From NCBI RefSeq assembly GCF_003205575.1, contig NZ_PYBW01000027.1, positions 1 through 61,620 on the forward strand: 61,620 nucleotides of DNA. The letters run 5' to 3'. A program made the position numbers and the translations under genes. The notes beneath the pieces were generated by a model. The model was given only the letters and a program-made list of their open reading frames with translations, searched no databases and had not been told where the DNA came from. This stretch comes from Streptomyces tateyamensis (GTDB taxonomy: Bacteria; Actinomycetota; Actinomycetes; Streptomycetales; Streptomycetaceae). Of the stretch, positions 9,547 through 17,930 are shown piece by piece (the stretch's first letter is position 1; every line of letters begins with the position of its first letter).

Positions 9547-9901
9547 GGGTCGACCCCCTCAACGATGGGGCTCACGGCCCCGAGTCTGACACGTGTTCAT
9601 GATCGGGAGCGGCTCGCCCGAATCGGGATAGCCGTCCCTTGGAGCATCCACGGTACCTGTTTCCGCCCCCGGACGGTACGTCGCCGATGTCACGTGGCGC
9701 GCACTGTCGCTCCCCGGCACCAGGTCTTTCCTGGTCAAACGGGGAAACGCGGGCATTCACAGGGTGCCCGGTGCGAGTCCGGGACCGTCGTTCTGCGACC
9801 GATTATCCCCCGACCGTGGCGCGGTCGACGCCCGATCGGGGGACAAACGGCATTCCGGTTCCACATTGTGATCCGGAGCGGTCCAGCCGGGAAACGGCGG
9901 G
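9547..9901. other. 355-base intergenic region with possible structured RNA
   Basis: No convincing gene is present. It serves as leader for the DUF3073 gene (minus) and downstream region of the dehydrogenase gene. On the plus strand 9755-9800 reads GGGTGCCCGGTGCGAGTCC, then GGGACCGTCG and TCTGCGACC. This loosely resembles the GGTG..ATCC..AC.GTC..GC.ACTG core of cobalamin riboswitches, preceded by GGGGAAACG. No plus-strand gene follows, so the identity is doubtful. Confidence 0.25.
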
Positions 9902-11074
9902 TCAGCCCCGGCGGGCGCCGGGGAGCAGCACCGTGCGCAGCGCGCTGATCTCGCGCATCCGGCGCTCGGCCAGCCGGTCGGCGGCGACCGCCGGCGGCAC
10001 GCCGTCGGCGGCGGCCCGGGTGAAGATCTCCAGCGTGGTGTCGAAGATCTTGGTCGCCTTGTTCTTGGCCCGCTCGAAGCTGAAGCCCTCGATCTCGTCG
10101 GCCACCTGGATCACGCCGCCGGAGTTCACCAGGTAGTCCGGCGCGTACAGGATGCCGCGGTCGGCCAGGTCCTTCTCCACGCCCGGGTGGGCCAGCTGGT
10201 TGTTGGCCGCGCCGCAGACCACCGAGGTGCCCGCCGCGGTCAGCTGGGCGACCGTCTCGTCGTCCAGCGCGCCGCCGAGCGCGCACGGGGCGTACACGTC
10301 CAGCGCGGCGTTCAGCAGCGCCCGGGTGTCGGCGACCACCTCGACGTCGGGGTGGGCGGCCCGGACCCGGTTGACGGCGGTCTCGAAGGGGTCGGTGACG
10401 ACCACGGTGGCGCCGTCGGCGACCAGGTGGCCCACCAGGTAGTGGCCGACCTTGCCGACGCCGGCCACACCGACCCGCCTGCCGCGCAGCGTCGGCTGGC
10501 CCCAGCGGGCCTGGGCGGAGGCGCGCATGCCCTGGAAGACGCCGAAGGCGGTCAGGATCGAGGAGTCGCCGGCCCCGCCGTGCTCGGGGGAGCGGCCGGT
10601 CACGTAGTCGCACTCGCGGGCCACCACGTCCATGTCCTGGACGTAGGTGCCCACGTCGCAGGCGGTGATGTAGCGGCCGGCCAGCGACTGCACGAAGCGG
10701 CCGTAGGCGCGCAGCAGGGCCTCGGACTTGTCGCCGCCCTCGGCCTTGGCGGCCGGGTCGCCGATGATCACGGCCTTGCCGCCGCCGAGGTCCAGCCCGG
10801 CCAGCGCGTTCTTGTAGCTCATGCCGCGGGACAGCCGCAGCGCGTCCTCCAGCGCCTCCTCCTCGGTGGCGTACCGGTGGAACCGGGTGCCGCCGAGGGC
10901 GGGGCCCAGCGCGGTGGAGTGGATGGCGATGATCGCCTTGAGGCCGCTGGTGCGGTCGTGGCAGAGCACGACCTGCTCGTGGCCGTCGCCGGGGGCGCCG
11001 TTGTCGGTACCAAAGATCCGGCTCAGCACTCCTGGTGCGGGGTGCGTCGCGGATGCAGTGCGTACGTCGGTCAC
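9902..11074 (-). CDS. vdh: Glu/Leu/Phe/Val dehydrogenase (valine dehydrogenase type)
   Basis: NAD-dependent oxidative deamination of branched-chain amino acids, supplying branched acyl starters and nitrogen. The GTG at 11074 gives 390 aa and has GGAG eight bases upstream. An in-frame ATG at 11122 would add 16 residues but lacks a ribosome-binding site, and the known Streptomyces Vdh begins near the shorter form. Catalytic-domain motifs include [32 protein letters not shown] (active-site Lys) and [13 protein letters not shown]. The Rossmann motif is [16 protein letters not shown], and ANNQLAHPG is also typical. Length and motifs fit Vdh, though leucine dehydrogenase activity cannot be excluded. 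Confidence 0.9.
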   Translation of the reverse strand: MTDVRTASATHPAPGVLSRIFGTDNGAPGDGHEQVVLCHDRTSGLKAIIAIHSTALGPALGGTRFHRYATEEEALEDALRLSRGMSYKNALAGLDLGGGKAVIIGDPAAKAEGGDKSEALLRAYGRFVQSLAGRYITACDVGTYVQDMDVVARECDYVTGRSPEHGGAGDSSILTAFGVFQGMRASAQARWGQPTLRGRRVGVAGVGKVGHYLVGHLVADGATVVVTDPFETAVNRVRAAHPDVEVVADTRALLNAALDVYAPCALGGALDDETVAQLTAAGTSVVCGAANNQLAHPGVEKDLADRGILYAPDYLVNSGGVIQVADEIEGFSFERAKNKATKIFDTTLEIFTRAAADGVPPAVAADRLAERRMREISALRTVLLPGARRG

Positions 11075-11224
11075 TGTGGTGACTCCAGTATCTGCGGGCC
11101 CGCTTGCTGTGGTGCGGGCCATCTAGCGCGAAGCGTAGTCCGCGCACCGTCCCGCCAGGGGGCGGGTCCCGGGATCCGGACGACGCCCCGCAGCCCTCCC
11201 GCAGCGACGGTGGCGCGTGCGACG

Positions 11225-12148
11225 ATGCTGGACGTGACCGCTGTGCGCACCTCCGTGCTGCCGCCCTACGCCGCCCACCTGCGGGTGTACGAGCCGCTCG
11301 CCGCCTACCCGGAACCGGAGCGCTCGCACTGGCAGGCCTACGCGGCCGAGCGCGGGCCGGACGCGGCCTCGGCCGGGGAGCCGGTCGCCCGGGCGGCGCT
11401 CGAAGCACAGCGGGGGGCGCTCGCCGAGCTGCTTCCCTTCGCGTCGCGCGCGGTGCCGGCCGGGGCGGCGCCCCACCGGCCCGGTGCGGGCGAGCAGGCC
11501 TTCGTCCGGGAGCTGGACGCCGTCACCTATGTCTGTCCGTGGGCCACCCGGCTGCGCAGCTGGCAGGCGCTCGAGGAGCTGAGCGAGTCGCTGCCGGTGG
11601 CGCTGCTGGACGCGGTGCTGCCGCAGGCGGTGCGCCGGGACGCGCTGCTGGCCCAGGAGCGCTGGCGGGCCGACCACCCGGACGCCCGGCCCTGGATCCT
11701 GACCAGCCGTTGGGAGGTGCCGGTGCGCTGGTTCCTGCCGTTCGGTGCCGAGGACCGGCGCTACCGGCCGGCCGAGCCCGGTCAGGGGGCGCAGCCGGGG
11801 GTGCCGGCCGCCCTCTTCTACCTGACCCCGATGGCCCAGGCCCGCAAGCGGGTGGCGCGCGGCTACCGGGTGCTCCGCGAGCGGCTGGCGGGGTCCCCGC
11901 TGACGCTGGGGGCCGAGCAGGTGGGGCGCTGGCTGGAGGAGTTCCACCCGCGTTCGCTGGTCGAGCTGGACTACGGCGGCCTGGTGCACGCGATCGGCGA
12001 GCCGGAGCTGGCGGCGGACCGGTCGGCCGCCGAGCTGGCGGAGGGACTGGCGGCGCTGCGCGAGGGGGACGTGGAGCGGGCGGGGCGGGCCTACCAGCTG
12101 GTCGCGGAGCGCTGGCGGCGGGTGCTGGCGCTGCGTCAGGCGAACTGA
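11225..12148 (+). CDS. Conserved hypothetical protein
   Basis: 307 aa from the ATG at 11225; a GTG three codons later is an alternative. It begins VTAVRTSVLPPYAAHLRVYE and is rich in Trp, Arg, Glu and Ala, without membrane segments or recognisable catalytic motifs. Conserved-looking stretches are VPVRWFLPFGAEDRRY and HPRSLVELDYGGLVHAI. It lies between vdh and bldC, as an unnamed gene does in S. coelicolor as I recall. The function is unknown. The codon pattern (GC at third positions) supports it as a real gene. Confidence 0.8.
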   Translation: MLDVTAVRTSVLPPYAAHLRVYEPLAAYPEPERSHWQAYAAERGPDAASAGEPVARAALEAQRGALAELLPFASRAVPAGAAPHRPGAGEQAFVRELDAVTYVCPWATRLRSWQALEELSESLPVALLDAVLPQAVRRDALLAQERWRADHPDARPWILTSRWEVPVRWFLPFGAEDRRYRPAEPGQGAQPGVPAALFYLTPMAQARKRVARGYRVLRERLAGSPLTLGAEQVGRWLEEFHPRSLVELDYGGLVHAIGEPELAADRSAAELAEGLAALREGDVERAGRAYQLVAERWRRVLALRQAN

Positions 12149-12696
12149 GGGGATCGGGCGGTGGCCGAAGGGCCGCACGGGGCTGACGGGGGATCAGGGA
12201 TGCGGGGGGTTCGACGGGTTCCGGCGCGCGGGCCGGAACAGACACGTGTTCGGAATCTTCGGGACCTAGGTCCCGGACCGGGTCAATACCTGACTAACGT
12301 GACACTACTCACCGTTGACCCGAACTCACAACTAAGGGTAAAAATGGGACAAGCAGCCCAAGTCTCCTCTTACCTGCCCACTTTTGGGTGGATCCGGGGT
12401 CGGTGTTCCCTTTGGGGGGAATCGATGGATCTGGGCTCTCCATAACCGGTTGTCACGATATGGTGACTGTCCGCTATGGGGTGGTCCATCGCCTTCCGTC
12501 GTGCTTGAACCCGTGAGGGGTCAATTTTGGCGGTTTGGTCGATGGGGCTGGACGGATGGTGTAGTTGTAGACACCAGGACAAGCCGTTCGTCCTATAACC
12601 GACTCGGTCCGTCTGTGCCATTTCGGGCATCGCGGGCCAAGGTGCAGAATTTGAAGGATAGAACCGCCCTGGTTCGGTTCTCCGAGGAGGCCGCTC
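12149..12696. other. Long non-coding region upstream of bldC
   Basis: About 550 bases hold no gene I can support. The stretch 12285-12365 is AT-richer than its surroundings and contains TTGACC (12314-12319) followed by TAAGGGTAAAAAT, a plausible promoter for bldC. The length suggests a long 5' leader or several promoters for this developmental regulator. Confidence 0.5.
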
Positions 12697-12903
12697 ATGA
12701 CCGCTCGTACCCCTGACGCCGAGCCCCTGCTGACACCGGCAGAGGTTGCCACCATGTTCCGTGTCGACCCCAAGACGGTCACGCGCTGGGCCAAGGCGGG
12801 CAAGCTCACGTCCATCCGCACCCTTGGCGGCCACCGCCGGTACCGCGAGGCGGAGGTGCGCGCCCTGCTGGCCGGGATTCCGGCTCAGCGCAGCGAGGCC
12901 TGA
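12697..12903 (+). CDS. bldC: Developmental regulator BldC (MerR-like DNA-binding protein)
   Basis: 68 aa, the exact length of Streptomyces BldC. The whole protein is a winged helix-turn-helix of the MerR/excisionase type: LLTPAEVATMFRVDPKTVTR, WAKAGKLTSIRTLGGHRRYR, then a C-terminal helix AEVRALLAGIP. BldC binds direct repeats cooperatively and controls entry into development and antibiotic production. GAGGAGG lies nine bases before the ATG. It is flanked upstream by a long leader and downstream by a strong terminator, so it is probably monocistronic. Confidence 0.97.
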   Translation: MTARTPDAEPLLTPAEVATMFRVDPKTVTRWAKAGKLTSIRTLGGHRRYREAEVRALLAGIPAQRSEA

Positions 12904-12947
12904 TCCCGTCGCGGCGGCCCGCTCAAGCCGCCGGCCAGACGCTTCAG

Positions 12948-12993
12948 AAGGGGCCGTTCCCAGGACTCCGCCGGGTCCTGGGAACGGCCCCTT
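12948..12993 (+). terminator. Terminator of bldC
   Basis: A perfect 19-bp inverted repeat (12948-12966 with 12975-12993, 8-base loop) begins 45 bases past the bldC stop. It includes AAGGGGCCGTTCCCAGGAC. Confidence 0.8.
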
Positions 12994-13350
12994 CGGCATG
13001 CCCGGGGCCTTTTCCGAGTCGCCTGGATGTCATGAGCGTCAACTATTTCATGACTGTTCATTGACCGGGAAATAGCCGGGGAACCGCGCGTCAATGTGCC
13101 CGGTGGGGCTCGGGGAAATCTGATGGACAGGAGTGCGGAAAGCTCGGGAAGTCCCGGGAAAGCCCATCGGGAGCAAGTGCAATTTTACATATTAAATTAG
13201 TCGGTATGCGGGGCGGTCCGAACCTGGCCGAGTTCAGGAAAAGATAAGTGACGACCGTCACAGGCAGCCCTCTTGTGGTCTGGACCAACCCGGGGATAAT
13301 GCCCTGACGGTCCGTCGGACCCGTCGACCGGGGCGGGCCTGGCGGAATGA
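12994..13350. other. Non-coding stretch between bldC and tRNA-Asp, with AT-rich patch
   Basis: No gene is supported. The notable part is 13179-13200, which reads as an almost uninterrupted AT run (CAATTTTACATATTAAATTAG), far from the local GC level. It could be a promoter, a protein-binding site or a recombination scar. Confidence 0.4.
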
Positions 13351-13386
13351 CGAGAGGCCCGGAACCTGACGGTTCCGGGCCTCTCG
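13351..13386 (-). terminator. Terminator downstream of tRNA-Asp
   Basis: A perfect 16-bp inverted repeat (13351-13366 with 13371-13386) with a 4-base loop lies immediately 3' of the tRNA gene on the minus strand. Confidence 0.7.
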
Positions 13387-13390
13387 CTTG

Positions 13391-13467
13391 TGGCGACCCT
13401 GACGGGACTTGAACCCGCGACCTCCACCTTGACAGGGTGGCGAGCTAACCAACTGCTCCACAGGGCC
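13391..13467 (-). tRNA. tRNA-Asp (GTC)
   Basis: Cloverleaf read on the minus strand: acceptor GGCCCTG pairs with CAGGGTC, followed by discriminator G and an encoded CCA (13391-13393). The anticodon loop CTGTCAA gives GTC, and the T loop is GGTTCAAGTCC. A second tRNA-Asp (26152-26225) differs mainly in the acceptor stem and lacks the encoded CCA. Confidence 0.95.
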
Positions 13468-13542
13468 AGGGATTTCACTGCTGACCTCAGTGTTTTGCCG
13501 CTGTTTCTCTCAGCGACAAGACAGATCGTACTGCATGTCGGG

Positions 13543-13589
13543 CCCCCAGGTCGAACCGGCCTGCGGGCCCCGGCGGCCCGACCTGGGGG
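13543..13589 (-). terminator. Terminator of hrpA
   Basis: CCCCCAGGTCG (13543-13553) pairs with CGACCTGGGGG (13579-13589) around a GC-rich inner stem. It lies just past the hrpA stop. Confidence 0.65.
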
Positions 13590-13596
13590 GACGGCC

Positions 13597-16500
13597 TCAG
13601 AGGGTGGCCCAGGCGGCGTCCATCGCCTTCAGGATCCGCTTCTCCGACACCGGCGCCGGGGTGCCCAGCGACTGGGCGAAGAAGCTCACCCGCAGCTCCT
13701 CGATCATCCAGCGGATCTGCCGCACCTCCTGGCTCGGCTGCTGCCCGGCCGGCACGGCCGCCAGCAGCTCGCCGTAGGCCCGCTGCACCTCCTGGACCTT
13801 CAGCAGGTGCTGCTGGTCGCGCTGCGGGTGGTTGGGCAGCGCCTCCAGCCGGCGGTCCACCGCGATCAGGTACCGCTTCACGTCGCCCAGGCGCTGCCAG
13901 CCGGTGCCGGTCACGAAGCCCGGGTGGACCAGCGAGGCCAGGTGCAGCTTGACGTCGTTCACGGCGTTCAGCAGCACCGGGCTGCTGACCGACTTGAGCC
14001 TGGTGGTCGCCCGGTGAAAGGCGATCAGGGTGCTGGCGGTCTTCAGGGTGGTGTCGGCCGACAGGTCGTAGAGGTCGGCCCGGACCTTGTCGTGCAGCGC
14101 GGTGAAGGCCTCGGCCTCCCAGACCGGGGCGCCGTTCAGCGCCATCAGCCGGTCCGCGGCGCAGGCGGTGATGTCCTCGAACAGGGCCGGCACCGAGCCG
14201 TGCGGGTTGTAGGACAGGGCGAGCTTGGCCTGGTTGCCGAGCCGGGCCTGGATCGCCTTGGCCGGCGAGGTGGTGGTGAGCAGCAGCAGCCGCCGGGTGC
14301 CCTGCCACATCGCCTGGTCCTGCGCCTGCGGGGTGTCGTAGAGCTTGATCGAGACCGAATCGCCCTCGTCGGTCAGCGCCGGGTAGGCGCGCAGCGAGTG
14401 GCCCTTGGAGCGCTGTTCGAAGGTGCGCTGGAGCAGCGGCAGGTCGGCCGGCCAGGCGGTCAGCCCCGAGCGCTCGATGCCGCGGCCGCTGGCCGCCGAG
14501 GAGAGGGTCTCCTTGAGCTTGGGGGTGAGCTTGAGCCGCAGCTCCTCCAGGTCCTTGGACTCGGCCAGCTTCCGCTTGCCGTCCACCACCCGGAAGGTCA
14601 CCTTGAGGTGCTCGGGGATCCGCTCCTCGTCCCAGGCCTCCGGTGGGATCGGCTGGCCGCCCATCCGGTGCAGCACCCGCTCCAGGGTGGGCAGCAGCGG
14701 CTCCTGACGATTGGTCATCTCGCGCAGGGCGGCCCTGGCGAAGTCCGGGGCTGGCACGAACCCGCGCCGGATCGCCTTGGGCAGCGAGCGGATCCAGGCG
14801 GTGACCAGGTCGCCGCGCAGGCCCGGGATCTGCCAGTCGAAGCCTTCCGAGGAGACCTGGTTGAGCACCGGCAGCGGGATGTGCACGGTCACGCCGTCCG
14901 CGTCGCTGCCCGGCTCGAACTGGTAGGTCAGCGGGAACCGGAGCTTGCCCTGCTGCCAGTAGTCCGGGTAGTCGGCCTCGGTGATGCCGCCGGCGGCGTC
15001 GTTGATCAGCATCGACTTCTCGAAGTTGAGCAGGTCCGGCTGCTCGTGCCGGACCTTCTTCCACCAGGAGTCGAAGTGCCGGGTGGAGACGATCTCCTCC
15101 GGCAGCCGGGAGTCGTAGAAGTCGAACAGGGTCTGGTCGTCCACCAGGATGTCGCGCCGGCGGGCCCGGTTCTCCAGCTCCTCGACCTCCTCCAGCAGCT
15201 TCCGGTTGGCCGCGAAGAAGTGGTGGTGGGTCTCCCAGTCGCCCTCGACCAGGGCGTTGCGGATGAACAGCTCGCGGCAGAGCGCGGGGTCGATCCGCCC
15301 GTAGTTGACCCGGCGCTGGGCCACGATCGGGACGCCGTAGAGGGTGACCCGCTCGAAGGCCATCACCGCGCCGGCCTTCTTCTCCCAGTGCGGCTCGCTG
15401 TAGTTGCGCTTGATCAGGTGGCCGGCCAGCGGCTCCACCCACTCGGGCTCGATCTTGGCGTTGATCCGGGCCCACAGCCGGGAGGTCTCCACCAGCTCGG
15501 CCGACATCACGAACCGCGGCGGCTTCTTGAACAGGCCGGACCCCGGGAAGACCGCGAACCGGGCGCCGCGGGCGCCGCCGTACTCGCGCTTCTCCACGTC
15601 GTACAGGCCGATGTGGGAGAGCAGGCCGGCCAGCAGCGACTGGTGGATCCGGTCCGCGTCCGGCTCCGCGTCGGGGTTCGGCTCCTCGATCGTCACGCCC
15701 AGCTGCCGGGCGACCGTGCGCAGCTGGGTGTAGATGTCCTGCCACTCGCGTATCCGCAGGTAGTTCAGGAACTCGCTCTTGCACATCCGGCGGAAGGCCG
15801 AGGAGGAGAGTTCCTTCTGCTGCTCCCTGACGTAGCGCCACATCGCCAGGTAGGAGAGGAAGTCGGAGGTCTCGGAGTTGAACCGCCGGTGCCGCTCGTC
15901 GGCCGCCTGGCGCTTCTCGGCCGGGCGCTCGCGCGGGTCCTGGATGGAGAGCGCGGCGGCGATCACCATCACGTCGCGCACGCAGCCGTTGCGGTCGGCC
16001 TCCAGCACCATCCGGGCCAGCCGCGGGTCGACCGGGAGCTGGGCCAGCTTGCGGCCCAGCCCGGTCAGCCGCTTGCGCGGGTCCTTCTCCTGCGGGTCCA
16101 GCGCGCCGAGCTCGTGGAGCAGGCTGACGCCGTCCTTGATGTTGCGCGAGTCCGGCGGGTCCAGGAACGGGAAGGCGGCGATGTCGCCGAGGCCGGCCGC
16201 GGTCATCTGCAGGATCACCGAGGCCAGGTTGGTGCGCAGGATCTCCGCGTCGGTGAACTCGGGCCGGGCGAGGAAGTCCTCCTCCGAGTACAGCCGGATG
16301 CAGATGCCGTCGCTGGTGCGGCCGCAGCGGCCCTTGCGCTGGTTGGCGCTGGCCTGGCTGATCGCCTCGATCGGCAGCCGCTGCACCTTGGTCCGGTGGC
16401 TGTAGCGGGAGATCCGGGCGGTGCCCGGGTCGATCACGTACTTGATGCCGGGAACGGTCAGCGAAGTCTCGGCCACGTTGGTGGCCAGCACGATCCGGCG

Positions 16501-17568
16501 CGAGTTCGAGCGCTGGAAGACCCGGTGCTGCTCGGCCGAGGAGAGCCGGGCGTACAGCGGCAGCACCTCGGTGGACCTGAGGTTCAGCTTGTTCAGCGCG
16601 TCCGCGGTGTCGCGGATCTCCCGCTCGCCGGAGAGGAAGACCAGGATGTCGCCCGGCCCCTCGGCCTGCAGCTCCTGGGCGGCCTCGCAGATCGCCTGGA
16701 TCTGGTCCCGGTCCCGGTCGATCGCGTCGTCGGTCTCCTCGTCGGCCTCGTCGAGCAGCGGGCGGTAGCGGACCTCGACCGGGTAGGTGCGGCCGGAGAC
16801 CTCGACGATCGGGGCCTCGCCGAAGTGCCGGGAGAACCGCTCGGGGTCGATGGTCGCGGAGGTGATGACTACCTTGAGGTCGGGTCGGCGCGGCAGCAGC
16901 TGCTTGAGGTAGCCGAGGATGAAGTCGATGTTGAGGCTGCGCTCGTGCGCCTCGTCGATGATCAGGGTGTCGTACTGGCGCAGCTCGCGGTCGGTCTGGA
17001 TCTCGGCCAGCAGGATGCCGTCGGTCATCAGCTTGACCAGGGTCTGCGGGCCGACCTGGTCGGTGAACCGGACCTTCCAGCCCACCGCCTCGCCCAGCGG
17101 GCTGTCCAGCTCCTCGGCCACCCGCTCGGCCACCGTGCGGGCCGCGATCCGGCGCGGCTGGGTGTGCCCGACCAGGCCCTTGAGGCCGCGGCCCAGTTCC
17201 AGGCAGATCTTCGGGATCTGGGTGGTCTTGCCGGAACCGGTCTCGCCCGCGACGATCACCACCTGGTGGTCCCGGATCGCGGCCAGGATCTCGTCCTTCT
17301 TCTGACTGACCGGCAGCTCGGCCGGATAGCCGATCCGCGGCACCGCGGCGCGGCGCTGCTCGATCCGCTGCTCGGCCTTGGCGATCTCGGCGGCCAGCTC
17401 GGCCGTGATCGCGGCCTGGGCCTGCGGCTTGCGCGCCCGGCGGGCCCCGTCCAGCCGGCGGCCGATCCGCTGCTGGTCGCGCAGCATCAGCTCCGGCAGC
17501 CGGGCCGCCAGCTCACCGATGGACGGCGCGTCGGCAGGCTGGACAGCGGGTGAACTCATCGCGGGCAT
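13597..17568 (-). CDS. hrpA: ATP-dependent RNA helicase HrpA (DEAH-box)
   Basis: 1323 aa, the usual length of HrpA. The DEAH-box helicase core lies in the N-terminal half: Walker A VAGETGSGKTTQIPK, the DEAH motif in LIIDEAHERSLNIDF, TSATIDPERFSRHF (motif III) and QRKGRCGRTSDGIC (motif VI). It is followed by the HA2 and OB-fold regions and the long C-terminal HrpA domain of about 600 residues. The enzyme unwinds or remodels RNA; in E. coli HrpA is linked to ribosome rescue and mRNA processing. Two adjacent ATGs (17568 and 17559) are possible starts. It is monocistronic, with a terminator downstream. Confidence 0.95.
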   Translation of the reverse strand: MPAMSSPAVQPADAPSIGELAARLPELMLRDQQRIGRRLDGARRARKPQAQAAITAELAAEIAKAEQRIEQRRAAVPRIGYPAELPVSQKKDEILAAIRDHQVVIVAGETGSGKTTQIPKICLELGRGLKGLVGHTQPRRIAARTVAERVAEELDSPLGEAVGWKVRFTDQVGPQTLVKLMTDGILLAEIQTDRELRQYDTLIIDEAHERSLNIDFILGYLKQLLPRRPDLKVVITSATIDPERFSRHFGEAPIVEVSGRTYPVEVRYRPLLDEADEETDDAIDRDRDQIQAICEAAQELQAEGPGDILVFLSGEREIRDTADALNKLNLRSTEVLPLYARLSSAEQHRVFQRSNSRRIVLATNVAETSLTVPGIKYVIDPGTARISRYSHRTKVQRLPIEAISQASANQRKGRCGRTSDGICIRLYSEEDFLARPEFTDAEILRTNLASVILQMTAAGLGDIAAFPFLDPPDSRNIKDGVSLLHELGALDPQEKDPRKRLTGLGRKLAQLPVDPRLARMVLEADRNGCVRDVMVIAAALSIQDPRERPAEKRQAADERHRRFNSETSDFLSYLAMWRYVREQQKELSSSAFRRMCKSEFLNYLRIREWQDIYTQLRTVARQLGVTIEEPNPDAEPDADRIHQSLLAGLLSHIGLYDVEKREYGGARGARFAVFPGSGLFKKPPRFVMSAELVETSRLWARINAKIEPEWVEPLAGHLIKRNYSEPHWEKKAGAVMAFERVTLYGVPIVAQRRVNYGRIDPALCRELFIRNALVEGDWETHHHFFAANRKLLEEVEELENRARRRDILVDDQTLFDFYDSRLPEEIVSTRHFDSWWKKVRHEQPDLLNFEKSMLINDAAGGITEADYPDYWQQGKLRFPLTYQFEPGSDADGVTVHIPLPVLNQVSSEGFDWQIPGLRGDLVTAWIRSLPKAIRRGFVPAPDFARAALREMTNRQEPLLPTLERVLHRMGGQPIPPEAWDEERIPEHLKVTFRVVDGKRKLAESKDLEELRLKLTPKLKETLSSAASGRGIERSGLTAWPADLPLLQRTFEQRSKGHSLRAYPALTDEGDSVSIKLYDTPQAQDQAMWQGTRRLLLLTTTSPAKAIQARLGNQAKLALSYNPHGSVPALFEDITACAADRLMALNGAPVWEAEAFTALHDKVRADLYDLSADTTLKTASTLIAFHRATTRLKSVSSPVLLNAVNDVKLHLASLVHPGFVTGTGWQRLGDVKRYLIAVDRRLEALPNHPQRDQQHLLKVQEVQRAYGELLAAVPAGQQPSQEVRQIRWMIEELRVSFFAQSLGTPAPVSEKRILKAMDAAWATL

Positions 17569-17716
17569 CCCTCAAGGATCGCAAGGAGGAGCGGTGGGGC
17601 GCACCTCGGTTTCTCGGCGGCGGCCTGGCGGCCTCGGCACCAAGTGTCACACCCGGGCCCGCCCGCCCGGCGGGCCGCGCGGGGGCAGCGGCGCACGACG
17701 TGCCGTCGGAGAAGAC

Positions 17717-17750
17717 GAAGGGCCCCGGAGCAGCTGCTCCGGGGCCCTTC
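17717..17750 (-). terminator. Ancestral terminator of the tRNA-Glu/Asp/Phe operon, now displaced
   Basis: A perfect 34-base palindrome with GAAGGGCCCCGGAGCAG arms lies seven bases before the first tRNA-Phe-derived repeat. In the uninterrupted chromosome this hairpin would directly follow tRNA-Phe; the insertions have moved it about 8.3 kb away. Confidence 0.6.
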
Positions 17751-17756
17751 ACTACG

Positions 17757-17801
17757 GTGGCCAGGGCCGGGGTCGAACCGGCGACCTTCCGCTTTTCAGG
17801 C
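17757..17801. repeat. tRNA-Phe-derived attachment repeat, copy 1 (chromosomal end)
   Basis: 45 bases identical to 26058-26102, that is, from the 3' end of tRNA-Phe back to its anticodon arm. Sequence to the left is chromosomal (displaced terminator, hrpA). Sequence to the right is element DNA. This is the outer border of the tRNA-Phe island. Confidence 0.85.
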
Positions 17802-17882
17802 CAAGCCGGAACATCGAAGTGCCCTGGTTTGGGTGATTCTGCCGTCTGTGGACGGCTGTCCTCGGACGCTGGGGTCCGGGCC

Positions 17883-17915
17883 GGTTGGCGTCAGCGTTGG
17901 CGTCAACCGGCACGG
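17883..17915. repeat. Arm-type repeat at element end (element 1)
   Basis: Two direct copies of TTGGCGTCA, five bases apart, are framed by CCGGTTGG and CAACCGG. The same arrangement recurs at 21690-21720, and single copies lie at 21493-21503 and 25987-25997. They are placed like integrase arm-binding sites near each att repeat. Confidence 0.5.
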
Positions 17916-17930
17916 ACAAGTCGATTGGAC

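Noticed and set aside
13390..17553. A 1387-residue plus-strand frame opposite hrpA
   Set aside because: It is entirely antisense to a complete DEAH helicase and has the Leu/Val/Gly/Arg shadow composition.
17757..17801. A tRNA-Phe gene at the first att repeat
   Set aside because: Only the 3' half and anticodon arm are present; no acceptor 5' strand or D arm follows. The same holds for 21564-21608.
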